A stretch of DNA of 64,000 nucleotides from Fimenecus sp045593555 (GCA_045593555.1 JAZNWU010000018.1:1-64000); one strand, 5' to 3'; positions 31,607-40,838 are shown, counted from the first letter of the stretch. Translations and numbers: made by a program. Notes: generated by a model from the letters alone, not told the origin.

Positions 31607-31970
31607 CAATAAATTCTCATATACTTATTCTTCGGACACTAAAGAAGAGCTTGCCCGTATCCGGAAAAAATATATTTTTCAAGAAGAAACAACTCTTGAA
31701 AAAGTAAAAAAGCTTGATAACGCTGTTACTGATAAAGCAACAACAATTTCCTTAGTAGTCGGTATAATAAGCACTCTTATTTTAGGTATCGGTATATGCT
31801 GTTGTCTTGTGTGGACACAGCTTTTTATTCTTGGTATTTTTGTTGGGTTATTGGGCATTTTCGGTATGGCATCTACTCCTGCTCTTCACAAATATGTTTT
31901 AAGAACTGAAAGAACAAAAATCGCACCACAAATCCTTGCACTTACTGATGAAGAACTGCAAAAGAAATAA
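31599..31970 (+). CDS. Small membrane protein with two helices
   Basis: This 123-residue protein has a charged N-terminal helical region (TKEELARIRKKYIFQEETTL), two hydrophobic segments at about residues 50-95 (TTISLVVGIISTLILGIGIC, FILGIFVGLLGIFGMA), and a basic tail. The start at 31599 follows AAGGATG and overlaps the previous gene by eight bases. I know similar short proteins from clostridial genomes only as uncharacterised. It ends the kinase operon before the terminator at 31985. Confidence 0.78.
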   Translation: MDNNKFSYTYSSDTKEELARIRKKYIFQEETTLEKVKKLDNAVTDKATTISLVVGIISTLILGIGICCCLVWTQLFILGIFVGLLGIFGMASTPALHKYVLRTERTKIAPQILALTDEELQKK

Positions 31971-31984
31971 CTATTATATACACA

Positions 31985-32015
31985 AAAAGTCCTTACTTTA
32001 AAAGTAAGGACTTTT
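31985..32015. terminator. Bidirectional terminator between convergent genes
   Basis: AAAAGTCCTTAC (31985-31996) and GTAAGGACTTTT (32004-32015) form a perfect 12-bp stem with a 7-base loop. It serves the kinase operon and the EamA gene that converge here. Confidence 0.92.
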
Positions 32016-32021
32016 ATTTCC

Positions 32022-32900
32022 TTATTTACTTTTTTTCGGTGAAATTTCGTTCCATAATGTAAAACCTAAAATAAGAATTCCTCCTATAATCTGCATTGGA
32101 GTCATTGTTTCTTTTAAAACAACAACTGAAACAAGAACTGCAACCAGAGGGTCAATGTAGCTTAAAATTGCTGATTTTTGTCCCGGTAATTCCTTAAGTG
32201 ATGAGAAATAAAGACAATATGTAATTCCGGTATGTACAAGACCAACTATAAGTAAGAATATCCATCCTTTTGTGTTTAATGTATAAAGATTTACTCCATC
32301 TGTTAAAAGCACATACGGGATAAGAACTGCTATTGCAGAAAGGAACTGCAGAAATGTACGGTGAATACCGTCAACATTTTTAATGAATTTATTTAAAAGA
32401 ATAACAGTAGCATAAAGTGATGCTGCTCCAAGTCCGAAAAAAATGCCTTTTATATGACTGCTACCCTGACTCAAGTCACCGATTCCAGTAATAAGAACAA
32501 TTCCCAATGTTGACATAATGAAGCATATCCATTGTTTTACACCCATTTTTTCTTTAAAAAGGATAGGACATGCTATTGTGACAATCACAGGTGCGAAATA
32601 ATAACTTAATGTTGCAACTGAAACTGTTGTGTATTTATATGCCTCAAAAAGTAAAATCCAGTTAAACCCCATAGCCACGCCTGATAAAACAAGCAAAGGT
32701 ATTTCTTTTTTTATTTTTCCAAATGGAATTTTCTGTTTTGTGACGAGAAGAAAAATACCGATAAGTATTGCAGCAAGTACAGCTCTATAAAGTGCTATTT
32801 CACCCGATGGTAACGGAATGTTTCGCACAAAAAGTCCGATTGTACCGAAAACTGCCATTGACACTATCAGCATTGTTCTTGAACTTAATCTTTTATTCAT
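32022..32900 (-). CDS. EamA (DMT-family) transporter 1
   Basis: This 292-residue transporter has ten hydrophobic helices in two EamA repeats (first from ASMAVFGTIGLFVRNIPL-like N terminus, second from GIFFGLGAASLYATVILLN). The usual PxxxxLRE-like signals are in YFAPVIVTIA and SYIDPLVAVLVSVVVLKE. Members export or import amino acids, metabolites or drugs; substrate unknown. It is single, with its own promoter region of about 120 bases. A second member lies at 34062-34925 on the same strand. Confidence 0.88.
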   Translation of the reverse strand: MNKRLSSRTMLIVSMAVFGTIGLFVRNIPLPSGEIALYRAVLAAILIGIFLLVTKQKIPFGKIKKEIPLLVLSGVAMGFNWILLFEAYKYTTVSVATLSYYFAPVIVTIACPILFKEKMGVKQWICFIMSTLGIVLITGIGDLSQGSSHIKGIFFGLGAASLYATVILLNKFIKNVDGIHRTFLQFLSAIAVLIPYVLLTDGVNLYTLNTKGWIFLLIVGLVHTGITYCLYFSSLKELPGQKSAILSYIDPLVAVLVSVVVLKETMTPMQIIGGILILGFTLWNEISPKKSK

Positions 32901-33025
32901 AAATACACTTCCAGAATATTAATAAAAGTATTTTATTGCAAAAATAAAATATCGTCAACAGTTTTATTGTAAAGAATAACAAAATATGATATTATTTTAT
33001 TTAATATCGTAAAGGTGGTGGGAAA

Positions 33026-34081
33026 ATGTTTGAAAATCTGCTCAACGAAAAGTCGAGTTGGGAATTTTTAAAGGATACTCCCCTACCCATTGCTGTTTAT
33101 GGCACAGGAAATGGTGCTGACAGAGTGTTCAGTGAGTTCGAAAAACTCGGAATTTCCGTTTCAGCTGTGTGTGCAAGTGACGGATTTGTAAGAAGAAGAG
33201 ATTTTCATGGTTTTCAGGTGAAAAGCATTTCTCAACTTGAAGAAGAATTTGGTGATTTTGTTATTGCCTTAGCATTTGCAAGTCCTTTGCCTGAAGTTAT
33301 AGACAACATAAAGACACTTTTACTTCGTCATAAAGTCATTATGCCATCAGTACCCGTTTTTGGTGATAATATTTTCAATAAAGCTTTTCTTGAAAATAAT
33401 CTTAATGAAATTGAAAAAGCGTATAATTCTCTTGCTGATGAAAAATCAAAATTTGTTTTTGAAAGTATTATTCATTTTCAGATTACAGGTTATTTAAATT
33501 ATTGTTTCAACTGTGAAACTCAAAAGAATGAAGCCTTTGAAATATTGAATTTAGGTGAAAATGAACGGTTTCTTGACCTTGGTGCATACCGTGGTGACAC
33601 AATAAACGAGTTTTTACATTATGCAAAAAGTTATGAACAAATCGTAGCCGTTGAACCCGACAAAAAGACCTTTAAAAAGCTACAGATAAACTGTGAAAAA
33701 CTCGATAATTGCGTTACACTCAACAATGCAATATGGAATGAGTCAAAAGAGATTTGTTTTGACAATAACAAAGGTCGTGGAAGTTCAGCAAACGACACAG
33801 GTGATACAATAACATCAATAACTGTTGACGAATTAACTGCAGAATACGGCAGTTTTTCATACATAAACATTGATGTTGAAGGTGCAGAAAAAGAAATGCT
33901 GCAAGGTGCTCAAAAGACCTTACAGCAAAATAAACCTGAATTATGTATGGCAGCATATCACAGAAGTGAAGATATTTTTTCACTTGTGAATCAAATTAAA
34001 AAGATAAATGGTGACTATAAAATATATCTTCGTCACCATCCGCATATTTCATTTTGGGATACTAATCTTTACTGCATATAA
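33026..34081 (+). CDS. FkbM-type methyltransferase with N-terminal Rossmann domain
   Basis: This 351-residue protein has an N-terminal nucleotide-binding region (PIAVYGTGNGADRVFSEFEK, about residues 18-37). The C-terminal half is the FkbM methyltransferase, with SAM motif FLDLGAYRGDTINEF (about residue 188), VAVEPDKKTF, and NIDVEGAEKEMLQGA. Such proteins methylate sugar hydroxyls in surface polysaccharides. GGTGG lies before the ATG. The last 20 bases overlap the end of the convergent EamA gene, so neither has space for a terminator there. The acceptor is unknown. Confidence 0.85.
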   Translation: MFENLLNEKSSWEFLKDTPLPIAVYGTGNGADRVFSEFEKLGISVSAVCASDGFVRRRDFHGFQVKSISQLEEEFGDFVIALAFASPLPEVIDNIKTLLLRHKVIMPSVPVFGDNIFNKAFLENNLNEIEKAYNSLADEKSKFVFESIIHFQITGYLNYCFNCETQKNEAFEILNLGENERFLDLGAYRGDTINEFLHYAKSYEQIVAVEPDKKTFKKLQINCEKLDNCVTLNNAIWNESKEICFDNNKGRGSSANDTGDTITSITVDELTAEYGSFSYINIDVEGAEKEMLQGAQKTLQQNKPELCMAAYHRSEDIFSLVNQIKKINGDYKIYLRHHPHISFWDTNLYCI

Positions 34082-34925
34082 CCACCGCAGAAAGCACAAG
34101 TAATACACCGAGAATTTTTAAAATTGTTATACTTTCCTGATATACAAGAATCCCGATAAGTGATGCTATAACAGGTTCAATAGCAACGATAATAGATGCT
34201 TTTGAATTTTCCACATATTGTAATCCTTTTGTGTAGCAGAGATATGGCAGGACACTACATACAAAACCTAAAGCTAATATCAGCAGATTTGCCTCGGGTG
34301 ATAATTCTCTTAACATTCTGTCAGGCTCTGAAAATGGCAGACAACCAAGTCCACAGAAGAGGAATGTGTAGAAAGATATTGTCATACTGTCATAATTTTT
34401 CTGAAGTGCATATCGGCTGAAAATACTATAAAGTGCGTATCCAAGACCTGAACAGATACCGAGAAGAATTCCTTTACTTCCTATTGACTGGCCACCTGTT
34501 ATTCCGCTGACAAAAACACATCCTGCAACAGTTAAAATCAATGCAATAACCTTTTTAGGTGTGATTTTTTCTTTGAAAAGAAGAAGTGATAACAGCATTA
34601 CAAATACAGGTGATGTATAGAGAAAAATCACAGCCACGCAGACACCGTTATATGTCATTGAATAAAAATATGTAATACTGAAAAACATAAGACTTAAAAG
34701 TCCTGTGCCTAAAAAACACCATATATCCTTAAGCTTGATTTTAAACAATTTTTTGTCTGTAACAAACATTACAATACCAAGGATAAATGCAGCAACAAGG
34801 CAACGAAGTGTTACGGTCTGCACTTGTGAAAATCCAAGATTGAGCAATGGCTTTAAAAACAAACTGATTATACCCCAGAAGCATCCGGCAGCAAATACAT
34901 ATAAATATTTCAACTTTTCTTTCAT
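34062..34925 (-). CDS. EamA (DMT-family) transporter 2
   Basis: This 287-residue transporter has ten helices and two EamA halves (YVFAAGCFWGIISLFLKPLL at the start; GILLGICSGLGYALYSIFS mid-protein; and AIEPVIASLIGILVYQE near the end). It is similar in layout but not close in sequence to the member at 32022-32900. Its 3' end overlaps the FkbM gene by 20 bases. Upstream, the gap to the HAD gene is 73 bases and carries divergent promoters. Substrate unknown. Confidence 0.88.
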   Translation of the reverse strand: MKEKLKYLYVFAAGCFWGIISLFLKPLLNLGFSQVQTVTLRCLVAAFILGIVMFVTDKKLFKIKLKDIWCFLGTGLLSLMFFSITYFYSMTYNGVCVAVIFLYTSPVFVMLLSLLLFKEKITPKKVIALILTVAGCVFVSGITGGQSIGSKGILLGICSGLGYALYSIFSRYALQKNYDSMTISFYTFLFCGLGCLPFSEPDRMLRELSPEANLLILALGFVCSVLPYLCYTKGLQYVENSKASIIVAIEPVIASLIGILVYQESITILKILGVLLVLSAVVICSKD

Positions 34926-34998
34926 ATAAAACCCTCGAAAATATTTTTAAACTATTTTATCATAAATTATCAAAATGTAAATATGGACGGTGTAAAGA

Positions 34999-35841
34999 AT
35001 GTCGGTTGAACTTATAGTGACAGACCTTGACGGAACATTTTTAAACAGTAATCATGTAACAATACCACAGGAAAATATTGATGCTTTCCGAAAAGCCCAC
35101 GAAATGGGAATAAAAGTTGCTATTGCAAGCGGAAGAACAAAAGTTTTAACTGATTACCTTATGGAGCAACTGCCATTTTTAGATTATCTTATTACCTCAA
35201 ATGGTGCAGTTACATATGACCTTAAAACAGGTGAAATTGTCTGTCAGACACTTCTCGGTAATGAAAAGTCAGTTGAGATATTCGATATTTTAAAAGATTA
35301 TGACCTTATTTATGAAATCTATTATAATGGCGACTGCTATATGAATAAGGAAAGTTATTCAAAATTTGACGACAAACATGTTGCACCACATATTTATAAG
35401 CTTTTAAGTAATTTTATAAAAGAAGTTCCTGACCTTGAAGCACTCATCGATGGAAAAGGTATTGAAAAGCTTAACATTCTCACTCTTTCTGCTGAACAAA
35501 GAATTGAACTTGAGGACAAAATTTCACAATCAGGTAAGGTTGCATTTGCATCTTCATTCCCTGTTACAGCAGGTAAAAATGGAAATCTTGAAATGACGGA
35601 AATAAATGCTACAAAAGGTTTTGCAGTAAACGGACTTGCAAAGGCTCTCGGCATTGGTAAAGAAAATATTATGTGCTTCGGTGACGGTGAAAATGACTGT
35701 CCTATGTTAGAATATGCTGATTTTTCATTTGCAATGGGAAATGGCAGTGACTATGCAAAAAACACTGCAAAATATATTGCAGACACAAATGATAACGCTG
35801 GTGTTGCAAAGGCAATAATGAAATATGTATTCGGTGAATAA
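34999..35841 (+). CDS. Cof-type HAD-IIB phosphatase
   Basis: This 280-residue HAD hydrolase has motif I DLDGTFLNS (residues 8-16, nucleophile the first Asp), motif II SGR, the IIB-type cap in the middle, and motif IV GDGENDCPMLEYADFSFAMG. These enzymes remove phosphate from small sugar phosphates or nucleotides; the substrate is unknown. The next gene, a beta-PGM-like HAD, starts one base after its stop, so the two are cotranscribed. Confidence 0.92.
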   Translation: MSVELIVTDLDGTFLNSNHVTIPQENIDAFRKAHEMGIKVAIASGRTKVLTDYLMEQLPFLDYLITSNGAVTYDLKTGEIVCQTLLGNEKSVEIFDILKDYDLIYEIYYNGDCYMNKESYSKFDDKHVAPHIYKLLSNFIKEVPDLEALIDGKGIEKLNILTLSAEQRIELEDKISQSGKVAFASSFPVTAGKNGNLEMTEINATKGFAVNGLAKALGIGKENIMCFGDGENDCPMLEYADFSFAMGNGSDYAKNTAKYIADTNDNAGVAKAIMKYVFGE

Positions 35842-35842
35842 A

Positions 35843-36490
35843 ATGGATATTATAAAATTTAAAGGTGCTATTTTTGACCTTGACGGTACACTTTTTGACT
35901 CAATGGGAATATGGAAAGATGTTGACCTTGCCTTTTTTGAGCGAAGGAATATGGTTATGCCTGATGATTATCAGGAAAGTATCAAGGATATGCACTTTAA
36001 GACAATGGCAATTTATACAAAGGAAAGATTTAACCTGCCTGACGATATAAATGACATTATGGATGAATGGTGCGAATTGTGTTTTGACGAATACAAGAAT
36101 AAAATCAAGCTTAAAGACGGTGTTTATGAATACCTCGTTTCAATAAAAGAAAAGGGAATCAAACTTGCATTTGCAACGGCAAATACAACAGAGCTCAGCG
36201 AAGTCTGTCTTAAATCAAACGGTATTTATGAACTCTTTGACACCGGTTCTTATCTTCACGAAACCACAAGTGACAAGTGTGAGCCTGATGTATATTTACT
36301 TGCTTGCGAAAGACTTGGTTTAACCCCTGATAAGTGTATTGTATTTGAGGACATTTTGCCAGGTGTACGTGGTGCGAAAAAAGGCAGCTTCACAGTTTGT
36401 GGTGTTTATGACAGATACTCGGAAAAAGATGCCGATGAAATCAAAAGAATTGCTGATTATTACATAAATTCTTTTGAAGAACTACTGTAA
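35843..36490 (+). CDS. HAD-superfamily hydrolase (beta-phosphoglucomutase-like)
   Basis: This 215-residue subfamily I HAD has motif I FDLDGTLFDSMG (residues 10-21) and a helical cap. Motif II lies at ATANT, and motifs III and IV at KCEPDVYLLA and VFEDILPGVRGAK. The DxD nucleophile and general acid are present, so it could be a mutase or a phosphatase. The start at 35843 was chosen because it opens directly before the conserved strand and follows the stop of the previous gene by one base. An upstream ATG at 35825 overlaps it. Confidence 0.88.
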   Translation: MDIIKFKGAIFDLDGTLFDSMGIWKDVDLAFFERRNMVMPDDYQESIKDMHFKTMAIYTKERFNLPDDINDIMDEWCELCFDEYKNKIKLKDGVYEYLVSIKEKGIKLAFATANTTELSEVCLKSNGIYELFDTGSYLHETTSDKCEPDVYLLACERLGLTPDKCIVFEDILPGVRGAKKGSFTVCGVYDRYSEKDADEIKRIADYYINSFEELL

Positions 36491-36509
36491 AATCTATACA
36501 CATTTACAC

Positions 36510-36538
36510 TTTACAAACGGACAAAAAAGGTCTATTAT
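36510..36538 (+). promoter_or_regulatory. Promoter of pduL
   Basis: TTTACA (36510-36515), a 17-base spacer and TATTAT (36533-36538) lie 46 bases before the pduL ATG. AGAAAGAAG is a modest ribosome site. Confidence 0.65.
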
Positions 36539-36583
36539 ATAAGTGTCATATTTTGTAAATTTTTATAGAAAGAAGAATGATAT

Positions 36584-37156
36584 ATGGAAAAAACAGTTTT
36601 AGTTGAAACAAGTGCAAGACATGCTCACATTTCAAAGGAACACCTTGAAATCCTTTTCGGTGAAGGTTATGAGCTTACAAAGAAAAAGGACTTATCACAG
36701 CCTGGTCAGTATGCTTGCGAAGAAAGAATCGCAGTTATCGGACCTAAAGGTCAATTCCCTGGCGTTTCAATCCTTGGTCCTGTAAGACCTGCTACTCAGG
36801 TTGAAATTTCTGCTTCTGATGCTCGTTCAATAGGTGTTGCAGCAGTTGTCAGAGAATCAGGCGACATCGCAGGAACTCCTGGTTGTAAAATCGTTGGCCC
36901 TAAAGGTGAAATTGAAATCGAAAACGGTGTTATCGTTGCAAAAAGACATATTCATATGACTCCGGACGATGCTGAAAAATACGGACTTTCTGACAAACAG
37001 GTTGTTGAAGTTAAGGTTTCTTCAGACGACAGAACACTCACATTCGGTGATGTTGTAGTTCGTGTAAATCCAAACTTCGCTCTTGCAATGCACATTGATA
37101 CAGACGAATCAAATGCTGCTCTTTGCAAACCGGGCACAATGGGTGTTATCCTTTAA
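36584..37156 (+). CDS. pduL: Phosphate propanoyltransferase / phosphotransacetylase PduL
   Basis: This 190-residue enzyme exchanges acyl groups between CoA and phosphate. It has the two zinc-binding motifs of the PduL fold: SARHAHIS (residues 9-16) and VAKRHIHMTPDDAEKYGL (about 122-139). GPKGQFPGVSILGP and GDVVVRVNPNFALAMHIDTD complete the duplicated barrel. The short N terminus lacks the extension that targets the enzyme to microcompartments, and no shell genes are nearby. It therefore probably serves acetate formation with acetate kinase in the cytosol, which is inference. It has its own promoter and terminator. Confidence 0.93.
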   Translation: MEKTVLVETSARHAHISKEHLEILFGEGYELTKKKDLSQPGQYACEERIAVIGPKGQFPGVSILGPVRPATQVEISASDARSIGVAAVVRESGDIAGTPGCKIVGPKGEIEIENGVIVAKRHIHMTPDDAEKYGLSDKQVVEVKVSSDDRTLTFGDVVVRVNPNFALAMHIDTDESNAALCKPGTMGVIL

Positions 37157-37174
37157 TTTAAAATACATAGTATT

Positions 37175-37208
37175 ATGGCACTTTCCTTCGGGAAGGTGCC
37201 ATATTTTT
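37175..37208 (+). terminator. Terminator of pduL
   Basis: A 12-base stem (ATGGCACTTTCC with GGAAGGTGCCAT, one G-T pair, TTCG loop) is followed by ATTTTTG. Confidence 0.9.
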
Positions 37209-37266
37209 GTCTGTTTTTATTAAAATGCTTCGCAGACCCATCATTTTTCGTTTTCAACTTTTCACT

Positions 37267-38109
37267 TTACACTTCTTTCCTTTTTTGAATATAAAAGATA
37301 ATCGGTTTTTCACTTTCTGCTATTTTCTGACTTTTCTTTTCTATGAAATTCACATAACACCATTTACTCAAACAAATATATGGGACTGCATAAACAACTG
37401 GAAAAATAAAAATACAAGACATAACCCAACCAAAAAAAGACAAACAATATAATGAATACTGAACACTGCGGTTTTCCATTATTTCTATACTTCGTGTAAT
37501 GACTTTTAACGGATTTCTTTCTTTTTCTGTCAGCAGGATATATGTGCAGAATGAATATCGTTTAAGCGTTACAAAAAAGAATACTGAACCAATTGCAAAA
37601 AGAATGATTGCTGACACAAACAATGTAAGATTCACATTAAACCCGTAAGATTCATATCTGTAACTGTAAATCAGCAATGCTGAAACTGCAAAACATGGCA
37701 AATAATACAAAACACAAAGACTCACAGAAAGCAAAGTCTTTATTATAGTTACACCTAAAAAAGAATTATATTGAGAAAATGAAATATTTTTGATACTTCT
37801 TAAAAAGCCGACTTTATTTCCCAACGACCTTTGATAAAAATAATTCTGTGAGCAAAGACTTATACCCTTCCAGACACACAATGAAAATACAATTGAAAAA
37901 ATAACAAGTGACAGACGAAGAGTTCCATTATATGGTGATAAAAAGTCAATAAAACTGAAATCAATTATTTTCATATTGTTGATGAAATAATAATTCAGTA
38001 TTGTGAGTAAAATAATAGTGAAAAAAGGCAGTACACCAACGATGAAAAATCTGAAATTGTTTTTGAGCATTTTTCTTTTTGCACTGAGCTTTAAGCAGGT
38101 TATTTCCAT
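37267..38109 (-). CDS. Integral membrane protein, about six helices (DUF975-like layout)
   Basis: This 280-residue protein has a basic cytoplasmic start (MEITCLKLSAKRKMLKNNF) and about six hydrophobic segments (FFTIILLTILNYYFINNM, LRLSLVIFSIVFSLCVWKGI, LFVSAIILFAIGSVFFFV). The loop RSIEIMENRSVQYSL precedes the last pair. The layout resembles DUF975 or glycerophosphoryl-like membrane proteins, but I cannot place it with certainty. The ATG at 38109 has AAGGAGG 10 bases upstream. It is divergent from glmS, 47 bases away. Confidence 0.72.
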   Translation of the reverse strand: MEITCLKLSAKRKMLKNNFRFFIVGVLPFFTIILLTILNYYFINNMKIIDFSFIDFLSPYNGTLRLSLVIFSIVFSLCVWKGISLCSQNYFYQRSLGNKVGFLRSIKNISFSQYNSFLGVTIIKTLLSVSLCVLYYLPCFAVSALLIYSYRYESYGFNVNLTLFVSAIILFAIGSVFFFVTLKRYSFCTYILLTEKERNPLKVITRSIEIMENRSVQYSLYCLSFFGWVMSCIFIFPVVYAVPYICLSKWCYVNFIEKKSQKIAESEKPIIFYIQKRKEV

Positions 38110-38156
38110 TTTTACTGCCTCCTTTTTTATTATTATTGACACAAGGAGAAATTTTT

Positions 38157-39974
38157 ATGTGTGGAATTATGGGCTTTAATGGTGAAAACCAGGCTTCAAC
38201 AATACTCATTGACGGACTCCGTCGCCTTGAATATCGTGGCTATGATTCTTCCGGAATTGCTGTTAAAGGTGATGACATTACCATAATCAAGGAAAAAGGC
38301 AGAATTGATAATCTGCAAAAATCTGTTGACGAAATAAACCCACAAGGGAACATTGGAATCGGTCACACGAGATGGGCAACACACGGGATTCCCGACAAGA
38401 CAAATGCACATCCGCATAAATCAATGAACGGAATTGTGACTCTTGTCCATAACGGAATTATCGAAAACTATATGGATATTAAACACGAGCTTACACAAAT
38501 GGGTTATGAATTCAAGTCACAAACAGACACAGAGGTTATTGCTCAACTTTATGACAGTATTTTTGACGGTAAAGCCATAAATACAATGATTAAAACTGCT
38601 GAAAAACTAAAAGGCTCTTATGCTGTTGCTATGCTTGTAAAAGGTTTTGAAGATAAAATTTTTGCTATGAAAAAGGACAGTCCGTTAATTGTTGGTATTG
38701 GTAACGGGGAAAACTTTTTAGCATCTGACATTCCTGCAATACTCCCCTATACAAAAGAGTGTTATATCGTCAATGATGATGAATTTATTGAATTGAGTAA
38801 AAATGAAATCAAGGTTTATGACATAAACGGAAATGAAAAGAAAATCTCTATAAAAACCATAGATTTAAGTGTTGAATCTGCTGAAAAAGGTGGATATGAC
38901 TACTTTATGGCAAAGGAAATCTTTGAACAACCAAAGGCTGTTAATGATACTATTGTTCCACTGATAAATAATAATGAAATTCAATTACCCTTTCAGTTTC
39001 CTGAAAACTTTATAGAAAATCTCAACAGAATTTATATTGTTGCTTGTGGTAGTGCTTACCATGTCGGACTCACTGCAAAATATATTATTGAAGATATGGT
39101 ACGAATTACCGTAATGGTTGATATTGCAAGTGAATTCAGATACAGAAATCCTGTAATCACAGAAAATGACCTTTGCATTTTCATAAGCCAATCAGGTGAA
39201 ACTGCTGACACACTTGCATCTTTGAGAAAAGCCAAAGAAAAAGGTGCTTTTACACTATCAATAGTGAATGTGCCATTCAGCACAATTGCCAGAGAAAGTG
39301 ACGGAGTTATTTACACGAATGCAGGTGCTGAAATTGCAGTTGCCACAACAAAGGCTTTTTCTGCACAACTTGCAGTTATTTATACTCTTTCAGCATTTTT
39401 GTCACAAAAGAAAAACCTTTTAAGCAGTAAGAACGTAAAAGAATTTGCTGATAAAATTCTGCAATTACCTGAAAAAATTAAAACTACACTTGAATGTAAT
39501 GACATCACAGAAGAACTTGCAAAGCATATTGCTACTAAAGAACATGTATTCTTCATAGGTCGTGGCGTTGACTATCCTCTATGTCTTGAAGGTGCATTAA
39601 AACTGAAAGAAATCTCATATATCCATTGCGAGGGATATGGTGCAGGTGAACTTAAGCATGGTACAATTTCACTTATTGAACAAGGTACTGTTATAATTGC
39701 AATCGCAACAGACGATATTCTTTATCAGAAAATGATTTCCAATATTAAAGAAGTTCACTCACGAGGCGCATATATTATTGCAATTGTAAAAAAAGGAATG
39801 AACGATATTGAAGAAATTGCCGATAAGGTTATTTATATTCCTGATACTTTAAAAAATCTTATGCCATCACTTACGGTTATTCCGTTACAACTTCTTGCTT
39901 ATCATTCAACTATCGAAAAAGGGCTTGATGTTGACAAACCACGAAACCTTGCAAAATCTGTTACGGTGGAATAA
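38157..39974 (+). CDS. glmS: Glutamine--fructose-6-phosphate aminotransferase (GlmS)
   Basis: This 605-residue enzyme makes glucosamine-6-phosphate from fructose-6-phosphate and glutamine, the first step to UDP-GlcNAc. The N terminus is MCGIMGF, with Cys2 the glutaminase nucleophile, so the start at 38157 is certain. It has AAGGAG nine bases upstream. Two SIS domains follow (YIVACGSAYHVGL and FISQSGETADTLASLRKAKE; later FFIGRGVDYPLCLEGALKLK). The end, DKPRNLAKSVTVE, is the classic GlmS C terminus. Only 47 bases separate it from the divergent gene, so there is no room for a glmS ribozyme. Its product pathway links to the GlmU-like gene at 56068. Confidence 0.97.
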   Translation: MCGIMGFNGENQASTILIDGLRRLEYRGYDSSGIAVKGDDITIIKEKGRIDNLQKSVDEINPQGNIGIGHTRWATHGIPDKTNAHPHKSMNGIVTLVHNGIIENYMDIKHELTQMGYEFKSQTDTEVIAQLYDSIFDGKAINTMIKTAEKLKGSYAVAMLVKGFEDKIFAMKKDSPLIVGIGNGENFLASDIPAILPYTKECYIVNDDEFIELSKNEIKVYDINGNEKKISIKTIDLSVESAEKGGYDYFMAKEIFEQPKAVNDTIVPLINNNEIQLPFQFPENFIENLNRIYIVACGSAYHVGLTAKYIIEDMVRITVMVDIASEFRYRNPVITENDLCIFISQSGETADTLASLRKAKEKGAFTLSIVNVPFSTIARESDGVIYTNAGAEIAVATTKAFSAQLAVIYTLSAFLSQKKNLLSSKNVKEFADKILQLPEKIKTTLECNDITEELAKHIATKEHVFFIGRGVDYPLCLEGALKLKEISYIHCEGYGAGELKHGTISLIEQGTVIIAIATDDILYQKMISNIKEVHSRGAYIIAIVKKGMNDIEEIADKVIYIPDTLKNLMPSLTVIPLQLLAYHSTIEKGLDVDKPRNLAKSVTVE

Positions 39975-39995
39975 AAAATATTATAAACAACCATT

Positions 39996-40026
39996 CTCCT
40001 GCTCATAATATGAGTGGGAGTTTTTT
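39996..40026 (+). terminator. Terminator of glmS
   Basis: CTCCTGCTCAT (39996-40006) pairs with ATGAGTGGGAG (40010-40020) with two mismatches, followed by six Ts. Confidence 0.85.
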
Positions 40027-40067
40027 CAACTCTTTTTGTACATAACAACAAAAAAGGATGATGTTAT

Positions 40068-40838
40068 ATGCAATATACAAGAGTTGAAATCTGTGGTGTT
40101 AATACTGCGAAATTAAAAGTGCTGAAAGAAGCAGAAAAAATAGCGTTACTGAAAAAAATCAAAGAAAGTGATGATAAAAAAGCAAGACAACAATTAATTG
40201 AAGGAAATCTTCGACTTGTACTGTCAGTTGTTCAACGATTTGCAAACCGTGGTGAAAATCCTGACGATTTATTTCAGGTCGGATGTATCGGTCTTATTAA
40301 AGCCATTGACAATTTTGACATTTCCCACGAAGTCCGTTTTTCCACATACGCTGTTCCAATGATTATAGGTGAAATAAGAAGGTATTTGAGAGATTACAAC
40401 CCTATAAGAGTCAGCCGTTCATTAAGAGATACAGCATATCATGCTATGCAAATCAAAGAGAGAATACAGAATACTCTTGGCAGAGATGCCACTATTGAAG
40501 AAATCGCAAAAGAAATGGATACAGAGCCTGTAAATGTGATTATAGCCATGGAAGCAATTGTTGACCCGATTTCGTTATATGAACCTGTGTATTCTGACGG
40601 TGGCGACACAATTTATGTTATGGACCAAGTTGGCGGTTCAGAAAGTGATGAGGATTGGCTTTATGAAATTGCTATTAAAGATGCAATCAATGAACTGAGT
40701 GACCGTGAAAAGCAAATTCTTAATCTTCGTTTTATGCAGGGAAAAACACAAATGGAAGTAGCCCAGGAAGTCGGCATTAGTCAGGCACAAGTCAGTCGTC
40801 TTGAAAAAGGTGCAATGAAGAAAATCAAGGAATTCTGA
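40068..40838 (+). CDS. sigG: RNA polymerase sporulation sigma factor SigG
   Basis: This 256-residue sigma-70 factor of the F/G group directs late gene expression in the developing forespore. It starts with the SigG-typical N terminus (YTRVEICGVNTAKLKVL). Region 2 includes LFQVGCIGLIKAIDNFD and RFSTYAVPMIIGEIRRYLRD. Region 3 follows, and region 4 has the HTH VAQEVGISQAQVSRLEKGAM. Length and end agree with SigG rather than SigF. The YlmC/YmxH-like gene follows, as in many clostridia, but the usual sigE neighbour is absent upstream, where glmS is found. Implies that the organism can sporulate. Confidence 0.94.
   Translation: MQYTRVEICGVNTAKLKVLKEAEKIALLKKIKESDDKKARQQLIEGNLRLVLSVVQRFANRGENPDDLFQVGCIGLIKAIDNFDISHEVRFSTYAVPMIIGEIRRYLRDYNPIRVSRSLRDTAYHAMQIKERIQNTLGRDATIEEIAKEMDTEPVNVIIAMEAIVDPISLYEPVYSDGGDTIYVMDQVGGSESDEDWLYEIAIKDAINELSDREKQILNLRFMQGKTQMEVAQEVGISQAQVSRLEKGAMKKIKEF

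Noticed and set aside
38110..38156. glmS ribozyme before glmS
   Set aside because: Only 47 bases separate glmS from the divergent gene, far less than the ribozyme needs.
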